Positions 9,368 to 18,209 of a stretch of 64,000 nucleotides of DNA are shown piece by piece. The position numbers and the translations under genes are program-made. Source of the DNA: Ruegeria sp. Ofav3-42 (GTDB lineage: Bacteria > Pseudomonadota > Alphaproteobacteria > Rhodobacterales > Rhodobacteraceae); contig NZ_JAKRGB010000009.1 of NCBI RefSeq assembly GCF_022347725.1, positions 1 through 64,000 on the forward strand, written 5' to 3'. A model generated the notes under the pieces. It saw only the letters and a program-made list of their open reading frames with translations. It searched no databases and was not told the DNA's origin. The first letter of the stretch is position 1. Every line of letters begins with the position of its first letter.

Positions 9368-10351
9368 ATGAAACTCAGAAACACAGTAACCGCCGCGCTA
9401 AGCAGCCTTGCTTTGCTCGCAATCCCGATGGGAGCATCAGCGCAGGATTATCCAAGCAAACCAGTGACTTTGGTGGTGCCATATGGCCCCGGCGGCGCAG
9501 CAGATCTGGCCGCACGTACGCTGAGCACAGAGGCGCCCGAATACTTGGGCGAGAACATTCTGGTGGTAAACAAGACCGGCGCTGGCGGGGTCGTTGGCTC
9601 GACTCAGGTCGCCAAATCGCGCCCGGATGGCTACACTCTTCTGATGGCCCGCGTTGGCTCTCAGGCCACTGTTCCGGCGATCAACCGCACAATCCCCTAC
9701 AAATGGGACGATTTCACATTCCTCGGAGTGATCGAGAAAAACCCGTTTGTTCTGGGTGTAAGCGCTGATTCGCCTTACCAAAGCTTCGATGAGCTGAAGG
9801 AGGCAATCGCAAATGGCGAGCGCCTTTCCTATGCGTCCGCCGGCGTCGGCACGCTCCTGCATATGGCCATGCTCATCATGCTGGACGATCTGGGTGTCGA
9901 TTCCGAGGCGCTGATCCACGTGCCCTTCAAAGGGGGCGGCAAGGCAACGGCGGCGGTTGTCGGCGGGCATGCAGACCTGATCTTCCACAACCTCTCGGGC
10001 CTGTCCGGTGCCATCGAATCCGATCAGATTCGCCCACTGCTCACCACAACACCTGAACGGTTCCCCGCGATTCCGGACACTCCTACCGCGCAGGAAGCTG
10101 GGCACCCTAACCTTGAAAATGTTATCGGCTGGACTGGTGTTTGGGGTCCCAAGGATCTGCCAGAAGATGTCGTGGCCAAATGGGTCGAGGTACTGGGCGC
10201 GATTTCAGCTGACGAAAGCTGGGTCGAAACGACCGAAAAACTGGGATCCGTACCAGCTGTCCTTTCTCCGGAAGACACCAAATCCTTCGTCGAAGGTCAG
10301 GTGAACACGTTCAGCGACACCGCCGAAAAACTGGACATGATTATCCAGTAA
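9368..10351 (+). CDS. TctC-family periplasmic solute-binding protein
   Basis: A 327-residue extracytoplasmic binding protein of the Bug/TctC family. A Sec signal peptide is visible (MKLRNTVTAALSSLALLAIP, cleavage after ASAQ-type residues), followed by the family hallmark YPSKPVTLVVPYGPGGAAD that forms the ligand loop. I start it at 9368 rather than at 9335 because the signal peptide begins there and GGGAG lies just upstream. It is the first gene of the plus-strand arm and is followed by a very strong hairpin before the sulfatase, which should make it the most abundant product of the arm. Ligand inferred from neighbours: choline-O-sulfate or a similar small sulfate ester. Bug proteins bind diverse organic anions, so this is not certain. 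Confidence 0.9.
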   Translation: MKLRNTVTAALSSLALLAIPMGASAQDYPSKPVTLVVPYGPGGAADLAARTLSTEAPEYLGENILVVNKTGAGGVVGSTQVAKSRPDGYTLLMARVGSQATVPAINRTIPYKWDDFTFLGVIEKNPFVLGVSADSPYQSFDELKEAIANGERLSYASAGVGTLLHMAMLIMLDDLGVDSEALIHVPFKGGGKATAAVVGGHADLIFHNLSGLSGAIESDQIRPLLTTTPERFPAIPDTPTAQEAGHPNLENVIGWTGVWGPKDLPEDVVAKWVEVLGAISADESWVETTEKLGSVPAVLSPEDTKSFVEGQVNTFSDTAEKLDMIIQ

Positions 10352-10361
10352 ACACTTCGGC

Positions 10362-10407
10362 GACCCGGGCGGCCCCTCTCCTCCCACACCGCCCGGGTCA
10401 TTTTTTT
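10362..10407 (+). terminator. strong rho-independent terminator between tctC and choline-sulfatase
   Basis: A perfect 11-bp GC-rich stem (10362-10372 with 10389-10399), 16-base loop, then A and seven T (10401-10407). It sits 10 bp after the tctC stop and 20 bp before the sulfatase start. It is probably an intra-operon attenuator giving more binding protein than enzyme, or the sulfatase has its own promoter. Confidence 0.85.
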
Positions 10408-10427
10408 CCAGTAGCAGAGAAGCAGCA

Positions 10428-11963
10428 ATGGCACGTCCAAACATCCTATTCATTCAGGCCGACCAGCTCGCAGCAAATGCGCTGAAGGCTTATGGCAACA
10501 AGACCGTTAAGGCGCCCAACATTGACAAGCTTGCGGAAAATGGAGTGGTATTTGAAAACTGCTACTGCAACCTGCCCATGTGCGGCCCGTCGCGCGCGTC
10601 GATGCATGCAGGCAAGCTGCCCTTCTCGATTGGCATGTACGATAACGCCAGCGAGTTCCACGCCGATATCCCGACGTTCGCGCACTATCTGCGCAGCATG
10701 GACTACCGGGTCGAGATGTCCGGAAAAATGCACTTTGTTGGCCCGGACCAGTTGCACGGCTACGACAAGCGCCACACGACCGAAATTTACCCGGCCAACT
10801 TTGCCTGGACCGTGGATTGGTCCAAAGGGCGCGAGTACAAGCCGACCAATCTGACCATGGCTCCGATCCTGGAAAGCGGTCCGGCGATCCGCACCATGCA
10901 AATGGATTATGATGACGAGGTCGAGTACCACGGCGTTCAGGCCCTGTATGATCTGGCGCGAAAGGGCGATGACCGCCCCTTTATGCTGACGGTTTCTTTT
11001 ACCTCACCACACTCCCCCTTCGTGATCGGCCAAGAGTACTGGGACCTCTACGACCACGACGAAATTGAGTACCCGGCGGTCCCACCTCTGGACCTGAACG
11101 AGATGGATCATCTCAGCCGCAACCTGCACTATTGCCAGTCGCGGCACGAATTTACCGTCACGCCCGAAGACCGCCGCAAAGCCCGCCACGGCTATTATGG
11201 AATGATCTCCTATATCGACGAGAAGGTCGGGCACCTTGTGGACGTTCTGGAAAAGACCGGCCAGATCGACAACACCATCGTCATCGTGACCGCCGACCAC
11301 GGCGAGATGATGGGCGAACGTGGCATGTGGTTCAAACAACACTTCTTCGAATGGGCCTCCAGCGTGCCCTTCATCGTCTACGCGCCGGATCGTTTCAAAC
11401 CGGCACGGGTGAAGGAGAACATCTCACTCATTGATCTTCTGCCCACACTCACGGACCTCGCCGCTGGAGGTCCATTCGCGGAGTATGCAGCACCCATCGA
11501 CGGACAATCTCTGGTCCCCGCGCTGAACGGCAACACTGCCGGCCTGTCGGACGTGGTGATCTCGGAGTTTGCCGCGGACGGCTCCACCGGTCCGAGCCGG
11601 ATGGTCAGGAAAGGCCCGTGGAAGCTGATGTGGCTCGAAGGTGTCGATACCCTGCTCTACAACATCGACGATGACCCCAACGAGGTGAACAATCGCGCAG
11701 GCGATCCCGATTGCGCTGATGTCCGCGCCGAACTTGAGGCGATTCTGTTCGAGGGCTGGAACCCCGACGAGCTGTACGAAACGATCCGCGCCAGCCAGAT
11801 TCGACGCCTTGCCATTCACAATGTGACCGAAGGCGATCCAACGTACGTCTACACCGTCCGCAAGGATGACGATGAACGGTACATCCGCAACGCAGGCGCA
11901 GCGGACACCAAAGCGCGCGCGCGTCTTCCCTACGTCGCTCCGGCCAAACCTGATCTGGTGTAA
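10428..11963 (+). CDS. betC: choline-sulfatase
   Basis: A 511-residue type I sulfatase that would hydrolyse choline-O-sulfate to choline and sulfate in the cytoplasm (no signal peptide). Visible residues: the metal-binding Asp in ILFIQADQ (D12), the CGPSR motif whose Cys52 would be converted to formylglycine, the choline-sulfatase-typical SGKMHFVGPDQLHGY segment, and a second metal site in TADHGEMMGERGMW. The C-terminal tail (RYIRNAGAADTKARARLP) fits the short choline-sulfatase C-terminal domain. Length agrees with known BetC. It is followed 2 bp later by a GMC dehydrogenase able to take the released choline. No formylglycine-generating enzyme is in the window, so activation must come from elsewhere. 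Confidence 0.85.
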   Translation: MARPNILFIQADQLAANALKAYGNKTVKAPNIDKLAENGVVFENCYCNLPMCGPSRASMHAGKLPFSIGMYDNASEFHADIPTFAHYLRSMDYRVEMSGKMHFVGPDQLHGYDKRHTTEIYPANFAWTVDWSKGREYKPTNLTMAPILESGPAIRTMQMDYDDEVEYHGVQALYDLARKGDDRPFMLTVSFTSPHSPFVIGQEYWDLYDHDEIEYPAVPPLDLNEMDHLSRNLHYCQSRHEFTVTPEDRRKARHGYYGMISYIDEKVGHLVDVLEKTGQIDNTIVIVTADHGEMMGERGMWFKQHFFEWASSVPFIVYAPDRFKPARVKENISLIDLLPTLTDLAAGGPFAEYAAPIDGQSLVPALNGNTAGLSDVVISEFAADGSTGPSRMVRKGPWKLMWLEGVDTLLYNIDDDPNEVNNRAGDPDCADVRAELEAILFEGWNPDELYETIRASQIRRLAIHNVTEGDPTYVYTVRKDDDERYIRNAGAADTKARARLPYVAPAKPDLV

Positions 11964-11965
11964 AA

Positions 11966-13582
11966 ATGTCGTATGATTACATTGTCGTAGGTGCAGGCTC
12001 TGCTGGCTGCGTCATCGCCAACCGCTTGTCCGCCGACCCGAAAATCCGGGTTCTGCTGCTGGAAGCTGGCGGCAAGGACACGAACCCCTGGATACACATT
12101 CCGGTCGGCTATTTCAAAACCCTGCACAACCCCAACACCGACTGGTGCTATAAGGCCGAGCCTGACCCTGGCCTGAACGGTCGCGCACTGGATTGGCCGC
12201 GCGGCAAGACCCTTGGCGGATCGTCCTCAATCAACGGTTTGCTCTATGTCCGAGGCCAGAAAGAAGACTATGACCGCTGGGCGCAACTGGGAAACACCGG
12301 CTGGTCATGGGACGATGTGCTGCCGCTGTTCAAACGGTCGGAATGTCACGAGGACGCAAACCCCGATCTGCACGGCAAAGAGGGCGAATTGGCTGTTTCC
12401 CTGATCCGCGCCAAGTCTCCGATCTCTGAGGCTTTCATTGGCGCGGCTGTCGAAATGGGGGTACCAAGAACCGAGGACTACAATGGCGAGAAACAAGAGG
12501 GCGCAGGCTATTTCCATCAAACCGCGCGCAAGGGATTCCGGTGTTCCTCGGCCAAGGCGTTTCTGACGCCGATCAAGGGCAAGCGTCAGAACCTGGACAT
12601 CATCACACATGCGCACACGACCGGGCTTGTGTTCGCCTCCGATGCGCCGAAACAGGTGACGGGGGTTGCCTATGATCGCAAGGGCACGCCGCAAAAAGCC
12701 ACGCTGAACCCGGGCGGCGAGGTGATCCTGTCCGCCGGTGCCATTGGTTCACCGCAACTGCTGGAGGTGTCGGGTATCGGCAATCCGGACATTCTGCGCG
12801 CCGCAGGGGTCGAACTGCGCCACGCGTTGCCGGGCGTGGGCGAACATCTTCAGGACCACCTGCAAATCCGCCTTGTTTACGAGGTCAACGTTCCGACTCT
12901 GAACGACGCCATCAACAACATCTTTCACCGCGCCGGGATCGGCATTGAATACGCCCTGCGCCGCACTGGCCCGATGAGCCTTGGCGCCTCTCAGGTGGCC
13001 ATCTTCGCCAAGTCGATGGAAGGGCTGGAAACCCCCGACATCCAGTTCCACTTTCAACCGCTATCCGCTGAAAAACCGGGGATCGAGATGCATCCGTTCT
13101 CGGGCTTTACCTCTTCCGTTTGCCAGTTACGTCCAGAGAGTCGCGGCCACATCCATATCTCGTCGCCCGATGCGCATGTGTACCCAAAGATTGTGCCGAA
13201 CTATCTGTCGACAACCGGCGATCAGCTTTGCGCCATCCGCGCAGTGAAATTTGCCCGCGCCATGACCAGAACCAAGGCCCTTTCGCCCTTCATCGTGCGC
13301 GAATATGTCCCATCGGGAACGGTTGAGACAGACGAAGACCACCTCGAAGCCGCCCGAAACATGGCGCAGACGATCTATCACCCGACCTCAACCTGCAAAA
13401 TGGGAACTGACGACCGCGCGGTGGTTGATCCGCGCCTGTGTGTTCACGGTATCAAGGGCCTGAGGGTCGCGGACGCCTCGATCATGCCCGACATCGTCAG
13501 CGGCAACACCAATGCACCGGCCATCATGATCGGAGAAAAGTGCAGCGATCTAATCCTCGAAGACCGCCGCAGATCGGCTTAG
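11966..13582 (+). CDS. GMC-family FAD oxidoreductase, choline-dehydrogenase-like
   Basis: A 538-residue glucose-methanol-choline oxidoreductase. Seen: the FAD-binding start DYIVVGAGSAGCVIANRLS, the GMC signature PRGKTLGGSSSINGLLYVRG, the second signature GAIGSPQLLEVSGIG, and the C-terminal active-site block YHPTSTCKMG (catalytic His) with SGNTNAPAIMIGEK (Asn partner). Directly downstream of choline-sulfatase it most likely oxidises choline to betaine aldehyde. The N-terminal third is also close to other GMC alcohol dehydrogenases, so I do not assign betA. No betaine aldehyde dehydrogenase gene accompanies it. Confidence 0.82.
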   Translation: MSYDYIVVGAGSAGCVIANRLSADPKIRVLLLEAGGKDTNPWIHIPVGYFKTLHNPNTDWCYKAEPDPGLNGRALDWPRGKTLGGSSSINGLLYVRGQKEDYDRWAQLGNTGWSWDDVLPLFKRSECHEDANPDLHGKEGELAVSLIRAKSPISEAFIGAAVEMGVPRTEDYNGEKQEGAGYFHQTARKGFRCSSAKAFLTPIKGKRQNLDIITHAHTTGLVFASDAPKQVTGVAYDRKGTPQKATLNPGGEVILSAGAIGSPQLLEVSGIGNPDILRAAGVELRHALPGVGEHLQDHLQIRLVYEVNVPTLNDAINNIFHRAGIGIEYALRRTGPMSLGASQVAIFAKSMEGLETPDIQFHFQPLSAEKPGIEMHPFSGFTSSVCQLRPESRGHIHISSPDAHVYPKIVPNYLSTTGDQLCAIRAVKFARAMTRTKALSPFIVREYVPSGTVETDEDHLEAARNMAQTIYHPTSTCKMGTDDRAVVDPRLCVHGIKGLRVADASIMPDIVSGNTNAPAIMIGEKCSDLILEDRRRSA

Positions 13583-13654
13583 GTTGAAAAAAAGGTTCAA
13601 GCCCTGAATCCCTGCAGCGGATGGCTCCAATGAAGCTTGCATCACCTTAACCGG

Positions 13655-13677
13655 GCGGCGATCAAAAAGATCGCCGC
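13655..13677. terminator. hairpin between GMC gene and bacterioferritin
   Basis: A perfect 9-bp stem (13655-13663 with 13669-13677) around a loop of five A lies between two convergent genes, 8 bp before the bfr stop. Neither flank has a proper T-tract, so it may work as a bidirectional RNA end or stabiliser rather than a classical terminator. Confidence 0.5.
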
Positions 13678-13684
13678 GGGCAAA

Positions 13685-14170
13685 TCAGTCAGCGTCTTCC
13701 ATTTTTGTCGCATTGAGATGCGCAAAGAGTTCAGGCCCGACACGATCATAGAGATCCAGTTGTGTCTCAAGAAAGTCGATATGCCCTTCTTCGTCAGACA
13801 TAAGCTTTTCAAACAAACCCATTGAGACGTAGTCGCCAGCAGCTTTGCAAACGTCCCTTGCCTCTTTGTACAAGGCCCGGGCACTGCGTTCCGCCGCAAG
13901 ATCGCATTCAAGGGTCTCACGAGGGTTTTCACCGATCTTCAAGGGATCAAGTTTTTGCAGGTTCGGATGCCCTTCCAAAAAAATGATCCGCTCGATCAGT
14001 TTGTCCGCGTGCTCCATCTCTTCAATGGACTCTTCACGGCTTTTCTTGGCCATGCTTCCAAGACCCCAATCGTCCTGCAGGCGGTAGTGCAGCCAATATT
14101 GGCTGACAGCCGTCAATTCATGCCGAAGAGCCTTGTTCAAATATTCAATTACCTTCTTGTCACCCTTCAT
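13685..14170 (-). CDS. bfr: bacterioferritin
   Basis: A 161-residue bacterioferritin, the haem-containing 24-subunit iron store that oxidises Fe(II) at a di-iron centre. Ferroxidase residues are visible at E18, E51 and H54, with further Glu/His in the [10 protein letters not shown] segment near residue 127. Met52 (EEMEHAD) matches the haem-ligating methionine of E. coli Bfr. Length and the start [12 protein letters not shown] match the family. A GGGAGATTTCAG-type ribosome binding site precedes it. No bacterioferritin-associated ferredoxin gene adjoins it. Next on the same strand, after 208 bp, are a desaturase-family enzyme and an exported DUF4856 protein, which could be part of an iron-linked neighbourhood. 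Confidence 0.95.
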   Translation of the reverse strand: MKGDKKVIEYLNKALRHELTAVSQYWLHYRLQDDWGLGSMAKKSREESIEEMEHADKLIERIIFLEGHPNLQKLDPLKIGENPRETLECDLAAERSARALYKEARDVCKAAGDYVSMGLFEKLMSDEEGHIDFLETQLDLYDRVGPELFAHLNATKMEDAD

Positions 14171-14378
14171 CTGAAATCTCCCTGGCTTGGTCGCTAATTT
14201 GGTTTGAAAAGAGTGCCTTGCGACACAATGGTATCACTTGTTCCACAAATCCCCAAAGGGATCTATAAATGTTGAATAACAATGAGATGACTGTTTTTCT
14301 GACGATTCTCGTTTGACTTAGAAACGTGCCGTCGATGGCCAACGCGGATGACCGGTTGGAAACTGGCGGACAGGCCAC

Positions 14379-15368
14379 TCAACGATGACGGACAGACCGT
14401 CGGATAATGTTGATCCGCAGTTTCCCCAGTCTCCGCTTCACGATCCGGGCCATGTCCGCAAAAGGGCGAAGGTAAATGTCCAATAGGCGAGATGGGTGCG
14501 CTTCTGACGGTTGTAAACCGAACTTCAGATCTGCGTCCCGCTCGGACAAGTGCAGCGAGCCGAACAGCCAGTCCCAAACCGCAAGCGCAACGCCGAAATT
14601 CTTGTCGTGATGCTCGCGTGCGATCGAATGGTGCACCTGATGTTGCGCAGGCGAGATGAGGATATGCTCCAACCAGGCCCAATAGCGGATCGAGATGTGA
14701 GAATGCCGCAGGTTCGAACCCGTCACGTGAAAAACGAATGACATGACGTTGACGCCCAGAACCGTATAGAGGTCCACCGCATTGCCGAACAGGAACAGGA
14801 AGACGGCCATCGTCGTGCCCTGTGCCACGGCGCTGCGCAGGCTGAAGAGTATGCCCTCTAACGGGTGCGTGCGATAAACCGTGATCGGTGTCATCGTCTC
14901 GGCGGAATGATGGGTTTTGTGGATAGCCCACAACAGCGGCCAATGGTGCATCCAGCGGTGCAACAGGTATTTCGTGAAATCATCGACGACGAAAATGGTG
15001 ATTGTGAACAGTGCGACAATCACGCCAGTTGGGGCATCGGAAAACGCGCCTCTTTGCAGGAAATCCACATTATGAAGCGCATAAAACAGGGCCGTCGCGA
15101 TCGCCAGTTGGGACACCAGCAGCGGCGAAATGAACAGCGTGAACACGCGATTTATCAGGAAAATCTTGTAGTCCGCCTTGGCGGAAGCAGAAAACAGGAT
15201 CTTGCGGTCAAAGATCTGATGCAGAGCCCGCTTAAGCGAGGACCTGCGCACTGCCACAAGCCAGACCAGCGCAATCAGGACCGTCAAAAACAAATACCCC
15301 AAAAAGACGCGCTTCTTGGGGTTGGAAAAATCAGCAAGGACAGAGCCTATATGCTCGAGAATATCCAA
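14379..15368 (-). CDS. sterol desaturase / fatty acid hydroxylase family membrane protein
   Basis: A 329-residue multi-pass membrane di-iron enzyme. The three histidine boxes of the family are clear: HRWMHH (about residue 137), HKTHH (about 150) and HQVHH (about 242), with hydrophobic segments at 20-40, 75-95, 110-130 and 175-195. The family introduces double bonds or hydroxyl groups into sterols, carotenoids, ceramides and alkyl lipids, and the bacterial substrate cannot be told from sequence. It lies 68 bp downstream of the DUF4856 gene on the same strand, separated by a hairpin. The basic C-terminus is probably cytoplasmic. Confidence 0.85.
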   Translation of the reverse strand: MDILEHIGSVLADFSNPKKRVFLGYLFLTVLIALVWLVAVRRSSLKRALHQIFDRKILFSASAKADYKIFLINRVFTLFISPLLVSQLAIATALFYALHNVDFLQRGAFSDAPTGVIVALFTITIFVVDDFTKYLLHRWMHHWPLLWAIHKTHHSAETMTPITVYRTHPLEGILFSLRSAVAQGTTMAVFLFLFGNAVDLYTVLGVNVMSFVFHVTGSNLRHSHISIRYWAWLEHILISPAQHQVHHSIAREHHDKNFGVALAVWDWLFGSLHLSERDADLKFGLQPSEAHPSRLLDIYLRPFADMARIVKRRLGKLRINIIRRSVRHR

Positions 15369-15389
15369 AGGTCGCCTTTCGGCTTGATG

Positions 15390-15419
15390 TCCGGCGGCAC
15401 TTGATAACGCACCGCCGGA
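15390..15419 (-). terminator. stem-loop between DUF4856 gene and desaturase gene
   Basis: An 8-bp perfect stem (15390-15397 with 15412-15419) and 14-base loop just downstream of the DUF4856 stop. There is no T-tract on the minus strand, so it is a weak terminator or an mRNA-stabilising element. Confidence 0.4.
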
Positions 15420-15436
15420 TCAGGATCAAAGAATCC

Positions 15437-16837
15437 TTAGTCGTTTTCGGCCGAGGCGTTTTCACCCAGCTTTTCAGCCAACGCGGCCAGTTCAGCGGTT
15501 GCGTCATTGGCGCGCGATTCAATGCCGAACGTGTCGATCAACAGTTTCTGAACCTTCAGCATGTTGACCTGATAGTCGTCCAGTGTCATTTCGCGGCCCC
15601 GAACAAATTTGCCGTCCGCGTCGATGTCAGACACCATCTTGCCATCGGGCATCGCTGGGCCAAAGCCGATCAGCCAATTCAGGTCGATCGCCGTTGCACC
15701 CAGGTTGTTCTTGCCAGACTGCAAGGCCATCGAGAAGCCTTTCAACTCGCCCCAGTGCTTGACGTAGTTACGCAGCGCCTTGTCGGCGTCCTCACCCGAT
15801 TTGATCTTGTCGATATCTTTGTAGACCGAACCGGCATATTTGAACGTGGCTTCTGCCAGCGTCTTTTCCCAGTTGGTTTCGATGATATCGGCATAGTTCT
15901 TCAGCTCGGCGCGCTGCTCATCGGTCAGGGCTTCGCCATTTGCCGATGCGATCAGGGCACGACCATCGCGGAATGCGTTGAAAATGGTCGCCATGTACTG
16001 GGTGTTCTTGTTGCCACCCTTATCCGCACCTGCGGCATAGTATGCCGGGCCAAAGACAAACTCGGTCTTCAGGTCGATAACGCCGTCGCCATTGGCGTCC
16101 GCAGCAGCCAGGTCTTTTTGCTTGGACACGGCATAGTTCTGCTCGGGCGACAGGGTCACGGAATGTGCTGCGGCACCGAAGTAGCCGAACGCCTCATCCC
16201 AGGAGTGTTCCTTACCTGTGTAATGCGCGCCTTCTTTGTAAGGCTTGTTGTTGGGCTTGTTGTCAGCTTCCAGCTTCTCGTCGAGATAGTTGTCGACCGC
16301 CTGGTTGTACGCCATCGCGCCCAAGGTGAACTTTGAGATCAACTGACCCCAGTCCATGCCGTTGACCGGGTCATAACCCTGCTCAGAGGCGGCTGCCAGT
16401 TTGATCATCTGCAGCGCAACGTCCACGCCGGATTGGTTGCCCGGCCATGCCGGCATCGCACCGTTGTAGAACTTGCCTGAGATGTTCTTGCCTTTGGAGA
16501 TTTCGTTAACGGTCGATTGCTTGACCGGGAAGCCGTCTTTCGACGCCGGTGCAATGATCGCCAGATCTTCTTCTGATCCGTTGAAATACGCCAGCATCAG
16601 CGCTTCGACTTCTGCAGCGTTGTTGCCGCCATCGCCTTTGCCCGCCATCTTTTTGAGGCTGTCATGCAGGACGTGACGCGCAATCTGACCGGAGTAGGAA
16701 ACAGAGTTGGTCTTGTCGCCTTCATACCCTTTCACGGTGACCGGAAACGGGCCATATGCCTGATCCGCGAGCGCCGCCCCGCTGAACAATGTTGCAGCGA
16801 CAAGCGCCGTGGTGAGTTTGAGATTGGGCTTTTGCAT
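15437..16837 (-). CDS. exported DUF4856-domain protein
   Basis: A 466-residue exported protein. A Sec signal peptide (MQKPNLKLTTALVAATLFSG, cleavage after ALA) precedes a domain that matches my memory of DUF4856, a family found in marine bacteria that often lies near iron-uptake or iron-storage genes. The sequence is Asp/Lys-rich and includes an EF-hand-like acidic loop DANGDGVIDLKTE (about residue 250) and conserved-looking HSWDEAFGYFG and AMAYNQAVDNYLDEK. The overall helical pattern recalls imelysin-type periplasmic proteins. A 12-bp perfect palindrome lies 59 bp upstream. Inference: a periplasmic metal-related protein; function not established. Confidence 0.75.
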   Translation of the reverse strand: MQKPNLKLTTALVAATLFSGAALADQAYGPFPVTVKGYEGDKTNSVSYSGQIARHVLHDSLKKMAGKGDGGNNAAEVEALMLAYFNGSEEDLAIIAPASKDGFPVKQSTVNEISKGKNISGKFYNGAMPAWPGNQSGVDVALQMIKLAAASEQGYDPVNGMDWGQLISKFTLGAMAYNQAVDNYLDEKLEADNKPNNKPYKEGAHYTGKEHSWDEAFGYFGAAAHSVTLSPEQNYAVSKQKDLAAADANGDGVIDLKTEFVFGPAYYAAGADKGGNKNTQYMATIFNAFRDGRALIASANGEALTDEQRAELKNYADIIETNWEKTLAEATFKYAGSVYKDIDKIKSGEDADKALRNYVKHWGELKGFSMALQSGKNNLGATAIDLNWLIGFGPAMPDGKMVSDIDADGKFVRGREMTLDDYQVNMLKVQKLLIDTFGIESRANDATAELAALAEKLGENASAEND

Positions 16838-16895
16838 GGAGTGTCCCTTGTGCTTATAACCGACAAAATTTATCGGGCTTAATAACCTGATCCTT

Positions 16896-16907
16896 TTAGT
16901 CGACTAA
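16896..16907. promoter_or_regulatory. 12-bp palindrome upstream of the DUF4856 gene
   Basis: A perfect palindrome TTAGTCGACTAA lies 59 bp upstream of the DUF4856 start inside an AT-rich stretch likely to hold its promoter. It may be an operator for a dimeric repressor. It does not match the iron-box consensus sequences I know, so the regulator is unknown. Confidence 0.4.
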
Positions 16908-17132
16908 TTAACGTCGCTGTCAAGCGCTATTACGGCCAAACGCATAATTTTACTGCACCGCAGCCCCTTATCTCCCATTCAAATTTCAACCTGAAACCTC
17001 ACCGACGGAAGCGCACGCAAACACACGCCAACTTCGCAGGGGATGGGCGCTTTCGAAAACATAGATCGCCAAACAGTCACCAACGTGATCTAAACTGCAT
17101 CAGGCTTTGTCAGCAAAGAGAGGATTATCGCC

Positions 17133-18209
17133 ATGGGAATTCGGCAGACCGAGGGGCGCCAACGCCTCTATGACAGTGTTCTCGACACTATAGGCGATAC
17201 GCCCTGCATCCGCATCAACAGGATCGCTCCGGCGCATGTGAAGGTCTATGTGAAATTCGAAGCTTTCAACCCTGCAGGCTCGGTCAAGGACCGGTTGGCG
17301 CTCAACATTATCGAGGCGGCTGAGCGCGACGGGCGGTTGAATCCCGGCCAAACCGTTGTGGAAGCCACGTCCGGCAATACCGGGATCGGCCTTGCGATGG
17401 TATGCGCCGCCAAAGGATATCCCCTTGTGGTTACGATGGCCGACAGTTTCTCGGTTGAGCGGCGCAGGTTGATGCGGTTTCTTGGCGCAAAGGTTGTACT
17501 GACGCCGCGAGCGCAAAAGGGCTTTGGCATGTACACCAAAGCCAAGGAATTGGCCGAACAGAATGGCTGGTTTCTGGCCAGCCAGTTCGAGACGGCCGCC
17601 AACGCAGATATTCATGAGACTACAACCGCGCGCGAAATCCTTGGGGATTTCGAAAATGAGCGGCTGGACTATTGGGTCACTGGTTATGGAACCGGGGGAA
17701 CGGTCTCGGGCGTGGCGCGCGTTCTTCGCAAAGAACGCCCCGACACAAAGATCATTCTGACAGAACCTTCCAACGCCGCCATCGTATCGTCCGGCTACGT
17801 AAACACACGCAACGAAAACAACCAACCGACCGAAAGTCACCCGAATTTCGAGCCCCATCCGATCCAGGGCTGGACTCCGGACTTTATTCCGTGGGTTCTG
17901 CAAGAAGCGATCGACAATCAATACTATGACGAAATGATCCCTGTCCCGGGAAGCGACGGAATTGAATGGTCCCGCCGCCTCGCCTCTGAAGAAGGTATTT
18001 TCACAGGAATTTCTGGCGGCTCTACCTTTGCTGTGGCGATGAAAATGGCCGAACAGGCGCCGCAGGGTGCTGTCCTGCTGGTGATGTTGCCTGATACAGG
18101 TGAGCGTTACCTTTCGACGCCACTCTTCGATGGAATTGAAGAGGACATGACGGAAGAAGAGCGCGCGATTTCGATGTCCACACCTTCGGCGCAGATGGCC
18201 GCAGAGTAA
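17133..18209 (+). CDS. cysteine synthase family PLP enzyme (CysK-like)
   Basis: A 358-residue fold-type II PLP enzyme. The PLP lysine lies in NPAGSVKDR (K52), the substrate loop is TSGNTG (about 87-92), the phosphate-cup glycines are GTGGT (about 187), and a GISGGS motif is near residue 290. This is the O-acetylserine sulfhydrylase layout, making cysteine from O-acetylserine and sulfide. It is about 30 residues longer than typical CysK because of an acidic C-terminal tail. A cystathionine beta-synthase-like or other beta-replacement role cannot be excluded. It stands alone, with a terminator after it. In an organosulfur-rich region it could use sulfide derived from released sulfite, though no reductase is nearby. 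Confidence 0.85.
   Translation: MGIRQTEGRQRLYDSVLDTIGDTPCIRINRIAPAHVKVYVKFEAFNPAGSVKDRLALNIIEAAERDGRLNPGQTVVEATSGNTGIGLAMVCAAKGYPLVVTMADSFSVERRRLMRFLGAKVVLTPRAQKGFGMYTKAKELAEQNGWFLASQFETAANADIHETTTAREILGDFENERLDYWVTGYGTGGTVSGVARVLRKERPDTKIILTEPSNAAIVSSGYVNTRNENNQPTESHPNFEPHPIQGWTPDFIPWVLQEAIDNQYYDEMIPVPGSDGIEWSRRLASEEGIFTGISGGSTFAVAMKMAEQAPQGAVLLVMLPDTGERYLSTPLFDGIEEDMTEEERAISMSTPSAQMAAE

Noticed and set aside
11966..13582. naming the GMC gene betA
   Set aside because: Context fits choline dehydrogenase, but the N-terminal region is as close to other GMC alcohol dehydrogenases and no betB or betI is present, so the symbol was withheld.
15401..16336. 311-residue plus-strand frame
   Set aside because: Antisense to the DUF4856 gene, which has a signal peptide; no ribosome site or domain on the plus strand.
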